From Chloroflexota bacterium (GTDB taxonomy: Bacteria; Chloroflexota; Anaerolineae; UBA2200), in NCBI GenBank assembly GCA_014360755.1, contig JACIWX010000005.1:124001-188000 (forward strand): a stretch of DNA of 64,000 nucleotides, in the 5' to 3' direction. Of the stretch, positions 52,847-60,670 are shown one piece after another. The position numbers and the translations under genes were made by a program. Under the pieces are notes generated by a model, which saw nothing but the letters and a program-made list of their open reading frames with translations, was not told the DNA's origin and did no database searches. Positions within the stretch are counted from its first letter, which is position 1, and the number at the start of each line of letters is the position of its first letter.

Positions 52847-53956
52847 ATGGATACCAAATATTGGGTAGGTTTCAATATCATCCCAGGGATTGGCCCAGCA
52901 CGTCTGAAAAAGTTGTTGGATTACTTTGGCAGTGCTGAGAAAGCCTGGCACGCTTCTCCGCTGGATTTGGCTCGCGCCGGGCTTGATCGCAAGTCCCTTC
53001 AGAACTTGCTCGCCGCGCGGGATAAACTCGATCTGGATGGAGAAATGCGCCGAATTGCTGAGGCAGGCGCGCGTGTGCTCACCTTACAAGACGAGGATTA
53101 CCCACGTTTGCTGCGCCAGATCAATTTACCGCCCCCAGTGTTGTATCTCAAAGGTTCGTACAAACCTGAGGATGAATGGGCGGTAGCGGTGGTTGGCACA
53201 CGCTATGCCAAAGCCTATGGCCATGAGGTAACGCGTTATTTGGCGGGAGAACTCGCCCGAAATCATATCACGGTCATCAGTGGCTTGGCACGGGGCATTG
53301 ACTCGGAAGCACATCGTGCTGCTTTGGAAGCAGGTGGACGCAGTATTGCTGTGTTGGGCTCTGGGATAGATGTTATCTACCCTTACGAGAATGCGGGTTT
53401 GGCACGAGATATTGTCGCTTCAGGAGCGCTCATCACAGAGTATCCTTTGGGCACAAAGCCGGAAAAGACCAATTTTCCACCCCGTAATCGCATCATTAGT
53501 GGCTTGGCTTTGGGCACATTAATTACCCAAGCAGGTGAGGGCAGTGGTGCTCTGATCACCGCTTACTATGCGCTGGAGCAAGGCCGCGAAGTTTTTGCCG
53601 TCCCCGGCAGCATCTTTGATCACGGCTGTAGTGGTACGAACCGTCTCATCCAGCAAGGAGAAGCCAAGTTGGTGACACGCGTGCAGGATATACTGGAGGA
53701 ACTGAATCTGACGATGGTGAACCAACAAGCGGAAGTGCGGGCAGTAGTGCCGGAGAACGAGACGGAAGCTCTTGTGTTGCGATATTTGTCAGAGGAACCG
53801 ATGCATGTGGATGAACTGGGGCGTGCTACTGGTTTGCCCATCGCGCAAGTCACTGGTACCCTTGCCCTTATGGAACTCAAAGGGCTGGTGCGTCAAACTG
53901 GAGGCATGCACTATATACTAGCCCATGAGAGCCGTATCTCTTATACTGTAGACTGA
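52847..53956 (+). CDS. dprA: DNA-processing protein DprA/Smf
   Basis: A 369-residue DprA that loads RecA on incoming single-stranded DNA. An N-terminal helix-hairpin-helix-like region (FNIIPGIGPARLKKLLDYFG) leads to the Rossmann-like core with VVGTRYAKAYG, ISGLARGIDSEAHRAALEAGG, LGSGIDVIYPYEN and FPPRNRIISGLA. A C-terminal winged-helix domain (about 300-365) is present. Its presence hints at competence but does not prove it. The 180-base gap upstream has no other feature I can name. manC starts 27 bases downstream. Confidence 0.94.
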   Translation: MDTKYWVGFNIIPGIGPARLKKLLDYFGSAEKAWHASPLDLARAGLDRKSLQNLLAARDKLDLDGEMRRIAEAGARVLTLQDEDYPRLLRQINLPPPVLYLKGSYKPEDEWAVAVVGTRYAKAYGHEVTRYLAGELARNHITVISGLARGIDSEAHRAALEAGGRSIAVLGSGIDVIYPYENAGLARDIVASGALITEYPLGTKPEKTNFPPRNRIISGLALGTLITQAGEGSGALITAYYALEQGREVFAVPGSIFDHGCSGTNRLIQQGEAKLVTRVQDILEELNLTMVNQQAEVRAVVPENETEALVLRYLSEEPMHVDELGRATGLPIAQVTGTLALMELKGLVRQTGGMHYILAHESRISYTVD

Positions 53957-53983
53957 CCACTGGAGAGCAGGGGACTGGGACTC

Positions 53984-55093
53984 ATGAATGCCATGGAAGT
54001 AGGTGTGAGCAGCAATCAACCTTCCGTGTATGCCGTTATTTTGGCTGGTGGTGGCGGCACGCGTCTTTGGCCACTCAGCCGCATGAAACACCCTAAGCAT
54101 CTCTTGGCTCTGAATGGCAATGACACCATGCTGGCTCAGACTTGTGCGCGTGTGCGCCCGTTGATTCCCAACGAACGCGTCATGGTCATCACGGTCGCCG
54201 AGCATGCACAAGCAGCACGCGACCAGTTACCGGACATCCCCTCTTCCAACTTTGTGGTAGAACCTGTGGGCCGTGGTACTGCGCCCTGTATCGGGCTGAT
54301 GGCCTTGCTTATCCGTAAACGAGATCCAAATGCCATTATGATCTCTTTGCATGCTGACCACGTTGTTGAGCGTGAAGAGGAATTTCATCGTGTGCTACAA
54401 GCGGCTGTGCAAGCGGCGCAGGACAACCATCTGGTTACTGTAGGTATCCAACCGGCATATCCTGAGACAGGCTATGGGTATATCGAGCGCGGTGCTCCGT
54501 TAGGCCGCGCTGGCGGTCAGGACATATATCGTGTGGAGCGTTTCACGGAAAAGCCTGATTTGGAGACAGCCCGTTCTTTTGTGCAAAGTGGGCGCTTTTT
54601 TTGGAACAGCGGCATTTTTATCTGGAAAGTATCGGCAATCCTGGACGAAATACGCCGCCTGTTGCCTGAGTTATACCTGCAATTGCTGGACATAGAGTCA
54701 GCGTTGGATACGCCGCAACAGTCCGAGGTGGTGGAACGCGTTTGGCCCACTGTGCGTGCCGTGTCCATTGACGTGGGTATTATGGAGCGTGCCCATGACG
54801 TTGTGGTCATTCCTGCTGACTTTGGCTGGAGCGATGTAGGCTGCTGGAGTTCCATCGCCAGTCTATTGCCAACAGACAGTGAGGGGAACGTGGCACAGGG
54901 AGAGCATGTCGTGCTAGATTGTAAGGACACCTTTGTCTACAGCTCTGGCCGTCTTGTAGCCGTTTTGGGCTTACATGGCATGGTCGTGATTGATGCTGGT
55001 GATGCGGTGCTGGTATGCCCTAAGGACCGCGCGCAGGATGTGAAAAAAGTGGTGGAAGAACTGAAACGCCTGGGGAAGGTGCAATATCTCTGA
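53984..55093 (+). CDS. manC: Mannose-1-phosphate guanylyltransferase
   Basis: A 369-residue GDP-mannose pyrophosphorylase of the ManC type. The nucleotide-binding AVILAGGGGTRLWPLSR with KHLL opens the protein. GRGTAPCIGLMALLI, ADHVV, GYGYIERG, RFTEKPD and FFWNSGIFIWK are all family motifs, and GWSDVGCW is near the end. It lacks the phosphomannose isomerase domain of bifunctional ManC/AlgA. GDP-mannose would feed glycan assembly, matching the glycosyltransferases further along. ATG 53984 and 53993 are both possible. Confidence 0.93.
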   Translation: MNAMEVGVSSNQPSVYAVILAGGGGTRLWPLSRMKHPKHLLALNGNDTMLAQTCARVRPLIPNERVMVITVAEHAQAARDQLPDIPSSNFVVEPVGRGTAPCIGLMALLIRKRDPNAIMISLHADHVVEREEEFHRVLQAAVQAAQDNHLVTVGIQPAYPETGYGYIERGAPLGRAGGQDIYRVERFTEKPDLETARSFVQSGRFFWNSGIFIWKVSAILDEIRRLLPELYLQLLDIESALDTPQQSEVVERVWPTVRAVSIDVGIMERAHDVVVIPADFGWSDVGCWSSIASLLPTDSEGNVAQGEHVVLDCKDTFVYSSGRLVAVLGLHGMVVIDAGDAVLVCPKDRAQDVKKVVEELKRLGKVQYL

Positions 55094-55166
55094 GATTGTA
55101 GAAAACCTTTTTCCTCACGCGACCTTTTTGCGTGGGTGAAGGTGCGAAATAGGGAGAGACTGCGGC

Positions 55167-56369
55167 TTGATCGCAGAGATTGTAACGATTGGCACGGAGT
55201 TGCTGCTAGGAGAAATTGTAGACACCAACGCTGCTTATATCGCGCGACAGTTGGCCACTATTGGCATAGACCATTATTACACTACTACTGTGGGCGACAA
55301 TGAGCAGCGTATTGCAGCGGTATTGCAGAGTGCGTTAGCGCGCTCGGATGTGGTGATTACCACAGGTGGGTTGGGTCCCACCGTGGATGATGTTACCCGT
55401 GAAGCAGTGGCCCGCGTTTGTGGCCGTGAACTTGTTTTTCACCCCGAATTGCTGGCTCAGATTGAAGCCTTCTTTCGCAAGCGCGGCACTACCATGAGCC
55501 CCAATAACCGAAGGCAGGCGTATCTACCCGCTGGGGCTCTGGCTATCGAGAATCCAGTGGGTACCGCACCCGCATTCATTGTTGAGTTAGACCAAAAGGC
55601 AATTATATGCTTGCCCGGGGTGCCCCATGAGATGACGTACCTGTTGCAGGAACGGGTGCTGCCTTATCTGAGTCAAAGGATGGGGGAAGGCGCCGTTATC
55701 CTGTGTCGCTGGTTGCATACCGTGGGCATTGGCGAGAGCGCTATTGACCAGGCCATTTCTGGTCTAATGCATAGCAGCAACCCTACTGTAGGTACGCGTG
55801 CGCATCCGGGTCAGACCGATGTGTGCATCACCGCCAAGGCGAAGACGCACGCGGAAGCGTTGCAATTGCTTGAACACATGGAACAGCAGGTGCGTGAGCG
55901 GCTGGGTGCTGTGGTTTATGGAGTAGATGAGGAAACGCTCGGGGGCGTTGTGGTTACAGCTCTGTGCCAGCGGAGGCTTACATTGGCTCTGGGTGAGACC
56001 AATACGGGTGGGTTGGTCGCCCGGAGGCTGTTAGAAACAGAGGAGGGTAAGCAGGTCCTGGTTGGTGTGCGCATTGCCCTGGACGGTTTGAGGCTGGCGG
56101 AGGATTTGGGGATCCAAGAGCCGAAAGCGAATGGGGAGATGGCATGCAAACTAGCCGGTCTCCTACGGGAACGATACGCTGCAGATTTGGGGCTGGCGAT
56201 ACTCGAGACGGATGATGAGACACCTCTTCTCTGCATTGCGCTAGCTGCTCCTGATGGGGTGCACTTGCATCGGTGGCCATCTCGGGGTTGCTCTGATGTG
56301 GCCATCGTGTGGACGTTTCATTTCGCGTTAGACGTTCTGCGGCGCTGGTTGATGGAAAAGCCCGCTTGA
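55167..56369 (+). CDS. cinA: CinA-family protein with degenerate C-terminal domain
   Basis: A 400-residue CinA. The N-terminal molybdopterin-binding-like (COG1058) domain is well kept: IGTELLLGEIVDTNAAYIA, TTGGLGPTVDDVTREA, ENPVGTAPAF and LPGVPHEM. This domain has ADP-ribose pyrophosphatase activity in other CinA proteins. The C-terminal domain (about 255-400) should be an NMN deamidase with an AESCTGG active site, but here it reads GETNTGG and the following GGVVxY segment is lost. Deamidase activity is therefore doubtful. Start TTG 55167 with GGGAGAG upstream. Confidence 0.88.
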   Translation: MIAEIVTIGTELLLGEIVDTNAAYIARQLATIGIDHYYTTTVGDNEQRIAAVLQSALARSDVVITTGGLGPTVDDVTREAVARVCGRELVFHPELLAQIEAFFRKRGTTMSPNNRRQAYLPAGALAIENPVGTAPAFIVELDQKAIICLPGVPHEMTYLLQERVLPYLSQRMGEGAVILCRWLHTVGIGESAIDQAISGLMHSSNPTVGTRAHPGQTDVCITAKAKTHAEALQLLEHMEQQVRERLGAVVYGVDEETLGGVVVTALCQRRLTLALGETNTGGLVARRLLETEEGKQVLVGVRIALDGLRLAEDLGIQEPKANGEMACKLAGLLRERYAADLGLAILETDDETPLLCIALAAPDGVHLHRWPSRGCSDVAIVWTFHFALDVLRRWLMEKPA

Positions 56370-56380
56370 ACACATGCTTT

Positions 56381-56533
56381 GAGGGTGTTGAAAAAGCCCT
56401 TCCAATGTCATGCTGAACGGAGTGAAGCATCTCGCAGTACTTGGGAAAATAGGCTAAAGTTACGCGAGACCCCTTCGTTGTACTCAGGGCAGGCTCTTCG
56501 CTTGCTCAGGGTGACAAGATTTTCAACACTCTC
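56381..56533 (+). repeat. Dispersed MITE-like element, copy 7
   Basis: 153 bp with ends GAGGGTGTTG / CAACACTCTC and an exact 7-bp flanking repeat ATGCTTT (56374-56380, 56534-56540). It lies twelve bases after the cinA stop and ends just before the tRNA-Leu(GAG) promoter. Confidence 0.9.
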
Positions 56534-56545
56534 ATGCTTTTTCGC

Positions 56546-56574
56546 TTGACAATTTGGTTTGTTCGGGTTATAAT
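56546..56574 (+). promoter_or_regulatory. Promoter of tRNA-Leu(GAG)
   Basis: Perfect TTGACA (56546-56551) and TATAAT (56569-56574), 17 bases apart. Confidence 0.82.
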
Positions 56575-56587
56575 GTGATTGTGAATT

Positions 56588-56669
56588 GCCCGCGTGGTGG
56601 AACTGGTATACACAGCAGGTTGAGGGCCTGTGCCCATTGGGCGTGGAGGTTCGAGTCCTCTCGCGGGCA
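56588..56669 (+). tRNA. tRNA-Leu (anticodon GAG)
   Basis: An 82-base type II tRNA with acceptor GCCCGCG/CGCGGGC, anticodon stem GCAGG and loop TTGAGGG (GAG), a variable arm, and T arm GGTTCGAGTCC. CCA is not encoded. Copies 7 and 8 of the dispersed repeat stand on either side. Confidence 0.95.
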
Positions 56670-56699
56670 TGCTATCTTATGGCATTTTGCGATTGCTTG

Positions 56700-56830
56700 G
56701 AGAGTGTTGAAAAAGTCCTTTCAGTGTCATGCTGAGCGAAGTGAAGCATCTCACAGTACTTGGGAAAATACGGCTAAAGTTACGCGAGACCCTTCGCTTT
56801 GCTTAGGGTGACAAGATTTTCAACACTCTC
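56700..56830 (+). repeat. Dispersed MITE-like element, copy 8
   Basis: 131 bp, perfect ends GAGAGTGTTG / CAACACTCTC; flanks ATTGCTTG (56692-56699) and ATTGCCTG (56831-56838) differ at one base. Confidence 0.88.
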
Positions 56831-56843
56831 ATTGCCTGGCTAT

Positions 56844-56872
56844 TTGACTGAATTGCCAAAAGATGATATAGT
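56844..56872 (+). promoter_or_regulatory. Promoter upstream of the rho leader
   Basis: TTGACT (56844-56849), 17 bases, TATAGT (56867-56872), directly after repeat copy 8. Confidence 0.6.
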
Positions 56873-56879
56873 AAATCAC

Positions 56880-57272
56880 AACGTTTTGTGTTAACAGAAA
56901 ACCTATGTAGTGTTCGCTGGATCTCCCCACTATGAAGCGAACCTCGTGAATAACAGCGAATTCGTGCTGATTGTATTCAATCTTCATGTTGTGGTTACCC
57001 CAATGAGATAGCCGGAGTGTGTTGGATGGGTTCAACAGGGCTTGTAAGCCCCGATGAAAACTCATTTCGGCCTGATGGAGCGTTCTCAGCCTATGGTTGT
57101 TGCTGGTCGCGTTTTGCTGTGCCGTTCTTTGCCATCTTCTGCCCAAAGCGAGGTGTAGACATATCCAAGGACCTTGCCCTGTGCGTACTGACAAAGGTTT
57201 TTGGAATTGCTAAGGGGTTTCTGGCTGTCGCAAGGTACTGTGGAATGAAGCCCTAATAGCCTATAATCTTCA
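56880..57272 (+). promoter_or_regulatory. Long untranslated region before rho
   Basis: About 390 bases with no convincing gene; the one ORF of 79 codons has no ribosome site and no recognisable features. If transcribed from 56844-56872 it would form a long rho leader, as expected where Rho limits its own mRNA. A GTTCGCT/AGCGAAC hairpin is visible near 56913-56943. A second -10 (TATAAT, 57262-57267) lies five bases before ATG 57273. Confidence 0.45.
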
Positions 57273-58535
57273 ATGGAGTTTGTGAACGTGAATATTGTCG
57301 AGCTTGAAACGAAAACTCTAGACGAGTTGCAGGAACTAGCCAAAGAATTCGATATTTCCGGCTATAGTCGTCTGAAGAAATCAGACCTGATTTTCCGCTT
57401 GCTGCGGGCGAATGCGGAGCGTCAAGGATATATCTTTGGCGGTGGAGTGCTGGAAATCATGCCGGATGGCATTGGTTTCCTTCGTGCGCCGAGCCTGTTG
57501 CCAGGACCTGATGACGTCTATGTCTCACAGTCACAGATTCGCCGCTTTGGCCTGCGCACTGGTGACCTGGTGATTGGACAGGTACGGCCTCCTAAGGAGT
57601 CAGAGAAGTACTATAGCCTGCTGCGCGTGGAAGCGGTGAACGGGTTAGACCCAGAAGCGGCTAAGAACCGTCCCCACTTTGACGATCTGACCCCTATTTT
57701 CCCCAACAAGATGTTCAACCTAGAGACAAGCCCCGACGTTCTCGCTACCCGGTTGATCAACCTGATTGCCCCCATTGGGCGAGGCCAACGTGGTCTGATT
57801 GTCTCACCACCTAAAGCAGGCAAGACCACTGTGTTGAAGCAAATTGCCAATGCCATCACCCATAATTACAATGATGTCCATCTGATGGTCTGCCTGATCG
57901 GTGAGCGTCCGGAGGAAGTTACAGATATGGACCGTTCGGTCGAGGCGGAGGTGATTAGTTCTACCTTCGATGAGCCCGTGCAGGCGCACACCCGCGTAGC
58001 GGAAATGGCTCTGGAACGCGCGAAACGCTTGGTGGAATGCGGACGGGATGTCGTGATTCTGTTAGACAGCATCACGCGCCTGGCTCGTGCCTATAACCTG
58101 ATTGTGCCACCCAGTGGACGCAGCCTGTCAGGTGGATTGGACCCAGTAGCGTTGTATCCGCCGAAGCACTTTTTCGGTGCCGCGCGTAACTTGGAAGAAG
58201 CGGGCAGCCTAACCATTATTGCTACCTGTTTGGTGGACACGGGTAGCCGCATGGATGATGTCATCTATGAAGAGTTCAAAGGCACAGGCAACATGGAGTT
58301 GCACCTCAATCGCAAACTGGCGGAACGCCGCATCTTCCCTGCCTTTGATATCGAGCGCTCTGGCACCCGCCGCGAAGAACTATTGTTGCCGCCAGATGTC
58401 CTGGCCAAAGTGTGGACACTACGGCGCATGCTTTCGGCTATTGGTGAGTTGGAAGCGGTGGAGCTCTTGCTCCAGCGCATGGCCAAAACCAAGAGCAATA
58501 AGGAATTTCTCGAAACTCTGAACAAGGACCTGTGA
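57273..58535 (+). CDS. rho: Transcription termination factor Rho
   Basis: A 420-residue hexameric RNA helicase. The N-terminal helical domain (LDELQELAKEFDISGYSRLKKSDLIFRLL) is followed by the cold-shock-like RNA-binding domain (GVLEIMPDGIGFLRAP). The ATPase core shows SPPKAGKTTVLKQIA, LIGERPEEVTDM, VILLDSITRLARAYN and SGRSLSGGLDP. The length is typical, without large insertions. ATG 57273 is used here; GTG 57288 with GGAG nine bases upstream is also possible. It overlaps the M23 peptidase gene by one base. Confidence 0.96.
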   Translation: MEFVNVNIVELETKTLDELQELAKEFDISGYSRLKKSDLIFRLLRANAERQGYIFGGGVLEIMPDGIGFLRAPSLLPGPDDVYVSQSQIRRFGLRTGDLVIGQVRPPKESEKYYSLLRVEAVNGLDPEAAKNRPHFDDLTPIFPNKMFNLETSPDVLATRLINLIAPIGRGQRGLIVSPPKAGKTTVLKQIANAITHNYNDVHLMVCLIGERPEEVTDMDRSVEAEVISSTFDEPVQAHTRVAEMALERAKRLVECGRDVVILLDSITRLARAYNLIVPPSGRSLSGGLDPVALYPPKHFFGAARNLEEAGSLTIIATCLVDTGSRMDDVIYEEFKGTGNMELHLNRKLAERRIFPAFDIERSGTRREELLLPPDVLAKVWTLRRMLSAIGELEAVELLLQRMAKTKSNKEFLETLNKDL

Positions 58536-59629
58536 TGACTGCTGACGGTGACCCCGTGAGTAGTTCGAACGAAAGCGATGCCTCACCACCCACAGCCTGG
58601 ATAAGGCTGAGAATGCTCTGGGGGCAGCTTTGGCAGACGGGCCTGCTGTCTCGTTTTGTGCTGCATGGTTGTTTCCTCGCCATGCTTTTGGCAGGCATTT
58701 GGCTCAGCAGGGCGGTGGTTCTCCCGCAGAATGTATTTCACCTTCCCACTATCGCCGCACAAACGGCACGCCAAGAAGAAAGCGTGTCCCTGGGTACGGT
58801 ATCCCCGGGAGGAACCGGCGGGGAAGAGGCTGATGTTTTGGTCTGTGCCGTCGTGCCACATACCACGATCCCCAGAAGGTATCGCATTGATCCCATTACA
58901 TACACTGTTGAGGCGGGGGACAATGTTTCGACCATAGCCGAAAAGTTTGGGGTTAGCGTCGAGACGATTCTTTGGGCCAATGGCAACTTGGAAGACAACC
59001 CTGATTATCTCCAAGTTGGAGATATATTGATTATCTTGCCGGTTTCGGGGGTGTACCACACTGTTGCGAAGGGCGATACGCTGGAAAGCATTGCTCAAAA
59101 GTACAAGGTGCGTGTCGAGGACATCACTAGTTACGAAGGTAACTATCTGCAGGAGCCCTATACGATTACGGTGGGGCAGAAGCTGATTGTACCCGGTGGG
59201 CGTAAGCCATACCAAGTGCGGCACGTCGTCGCCTGGTCAGGACCTATACCTCAAGGTGCCAAGCGCGGCACAGGAGTTTTTGGCTGGCCCGTCAGCGGCT
59301 ACATTACGCAACGGTATAGCGAGGTGCATCCCGCGGTAGATATTGGGGTGCCAGAAGGGACACCGGTGAAAGCGGCTGATTCTGGCTACGTAGCGGTTGT
59401 TGGCCGCAGTGACACGGGCTATGGCCGCTATGTATTGATTGACCATGGAAACGGCTTTCAGACCGTTTATGCACACTTGAGCGTGATTTACGTAGAAGTA
59501 GGGCAATCCGTTGGCAAGGGACAAACCATTGGCCTCTCTGGCAACACCGGCAAATCTACGGGGCCTCACTTGCACTTTGAGATCAAGCTGAACGGTGTGC
59601 GCAGAAACCCCTTTATTTACTTAAAGTAA
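58535..59629 (+). CDS. Membrane-anchored LysM / M23 peptidase
   Basis: 364 residues. A signal-anchor (about 40-62) is followed by two LysM domains (about 125-172 and 176-222), each with the GDTLxxIA-type start (AGDNVSTIAEKFG, KGDTLESIAQKYK), which bind peptidoglycan. A C-terminal LytM/M23 domain follows with HPAVDIGVPEGTPV, DHGNGFQTVYAHL and GPHLHFEI, a complete zinc site for a D,D- or glycyl-glycine-type endopeptidase, or a DipM-like activator. ATG 58535 overlaps the rho stop; AAGGA lies six bases upstream. Confidence 0.9.
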   Translation: MTADGDPVSSSNESDASPPTAWIRLRMLWGQLWQTGLLSRFVLHGCFLAMLLAGIWLSRAVVLPQNVFHLPTIAAQTARQEESVSLGTVSPGGTGGEEADVLVCAVVPHTTIPRRYRIDPITYTVEAGDNVSTIAEKFGVSVETILWANGNLEDNPDYLQVGDILIILPVSGVYHTVAKGDTLESIAQKYKVRVEDITSYEGNYLQEPYTITVGQKLIVPGGRKPYQVRHVVAWSGPIPQGAKRGTGVFGWPVSGYITQRYSEVHPAVDIGVPEGTPVKAADSGYVAVVGRSDTGYGRYVLIDHGNGFQTVYAHLSVIYVEVGQSVGKGQTIGLSGNTGKSTGPHLHFEIKLNGVRRNPFIYLK

Positions 59630-59638
59630 CGCTAGGCC

Positions 59639-60115
59639 TCAAGGTGCCTGCTTTTTGCCCTCGTTGGGCTTGATTGCTCCACACCAGCGGCAACGGTCAT
59701 CCCAGGCAGCACTGGGCTGGCCACAGGCAGTACAGCGCCAACGTTGTTCTTGTTCCTGCAGCCATTCATCCGTATGGCCAGCCTGGATAGTAAGCAAGTT
59801 GGCATACACATCCTCGCCACGGCCAGCATAAGAGTTGGCTATGCGGGCATACTTCTCACAGGTCCTATGCGCCCATTGGGCGCATTCATAACAAAAGTTA
59901 TACCCGTGAGTACGTAGACAGGCTACAATAGGGCAGTTATAGCCCCAACAGGACTCGGTAAGCACCTGACAGCCCTCACAGCGTACCTGCTCTGGCTGGC
60001 AGTTGTATTTTGCCGCGAGCAATTCTTGGAACTGCCGGCCATCCTGGTAGGCGCGGTAAATTGTGCAGGCCCCGCAGTAAAGGCCACATCGCCCAATCAA
60101 ACGGGAATTTGGCAT
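59639..60115 (-). CDS. Cysteine-rich DUF3795-type protein
   Basis: A 158-residue protein starting MPNSRLIGRCGLYCGACTIY, the hallmark of DUF3795. It has many cysteines (CEGC, CPIVACL, CYECAQW) and a C-terminal zinc-ribbon-like CTACG...CRWCG. It probably binds metal or an Fe-S cluster; no enzymatic role is known to me. I chose ATG 60115 with GGAGG nine bases upstream; the frame extends to 60229 with residues outside the family. It is convergent with the M23 peptidase and divergent from the c-di-AMP receptor. Confidence 0.8.
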   Translation of the reverse strand: MPNSRLIGRCGLYCGACTIYRAYQDGRQFQELLAAKYNCQPEQVRCEGCQVLTESCWGYNCPIVACLRTHGYNFCYECAQWAHRTCEKYARIANSYAGRGEDVYANLLTIQAGHTDEWLQEQEQRWRCTACGQPSAAWDDRCRWCGAIKPNEGKKQAP

Positions 60116-60302
60116 GTAGTACTTCCTCCACTGAGTCATGATGCTAACTGGTTGATCGGTGTAATGGTAGCAAACCTTGGCTACTTCGGCAAGTCTTGAC
60201 TCAGGCAGGATGAATGTGGTAAACTGCATACTGCAAGTTATAGGTATCGGCGCATTTCAGTATGCGTAACAGTGCTTTGCTAGGCCAGGTGGGAGGTGTG
60301 TG

Positions 60303-60635
60303 ATGAAACTAATTATGGCCATCATACAAGATGTAGATTCAAGGGGGCTGCTGGACGCTCTGATGGCTGAAGGGTACCGTGCGACGAAGATCAGCACAAC
60401 AGGGGGCTTCCTGGTGCGCGGCAATGCGACGATCCTGATTGGCATCCCAGATGATCGGGTGGAGGATGTCTTGGGCATTTTACGCAAACACTGTCATGCC
60501 CGGCGTGAATTTGTGTCCCCTGTCATGCCCCTCAGTGAGGCTGCGGCAGCACGACAATGGGTGCAGCCCTTGGAGGTGGAAGTAGGAGGAGCCACCGTAT
60601 TTGTGCTGAACGTAGAGCGTTTCGAGCAGTTGTGA
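60303..60635 (+). CDS. Cyclic di-AMP receptor, DarA/PstA (PII-like)
   Basis: A 110-residue PII-fold protein. MKLIMAIIQDVDSRGLLDALMAEGYRATKISTTGGFLVRGNATILIGI has the conserved N-x-T motif region and GGFLxxGN loop of DarA proteins, and the end GGATVFVLNVERFEQ is typical. These proteins bind c-di-AMP at the trimer interface; the downstream partner is unknown. ATG 60303 has GGGAGG six bases upstream. TTGACT-N18-TAAACT can be read about 100 bases upstream. This is the only direct hint of c-di-AMP signalling in the window. Confidence 0.88.
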   Translation: MKLIMAIIQDVDSRGLLDALMAEGYRATKISTTGGFLVRGNATILIGIPDDRVEDVLGILRKHCHARREFVSPVMPLSEAAAARQWVQPLEVEVGGATVFVLNVERFEQL

Positions 60636-60670
60636 TTCCTACATGCCAAGCCTCCCCGCGATAGAATCCC

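Noticed and set aside
57017..57256. A 79-codon ORF before rho
   Set aside because: No ribosome site, no family features, and unusual Cys/Trp content; more likely part of a leader.
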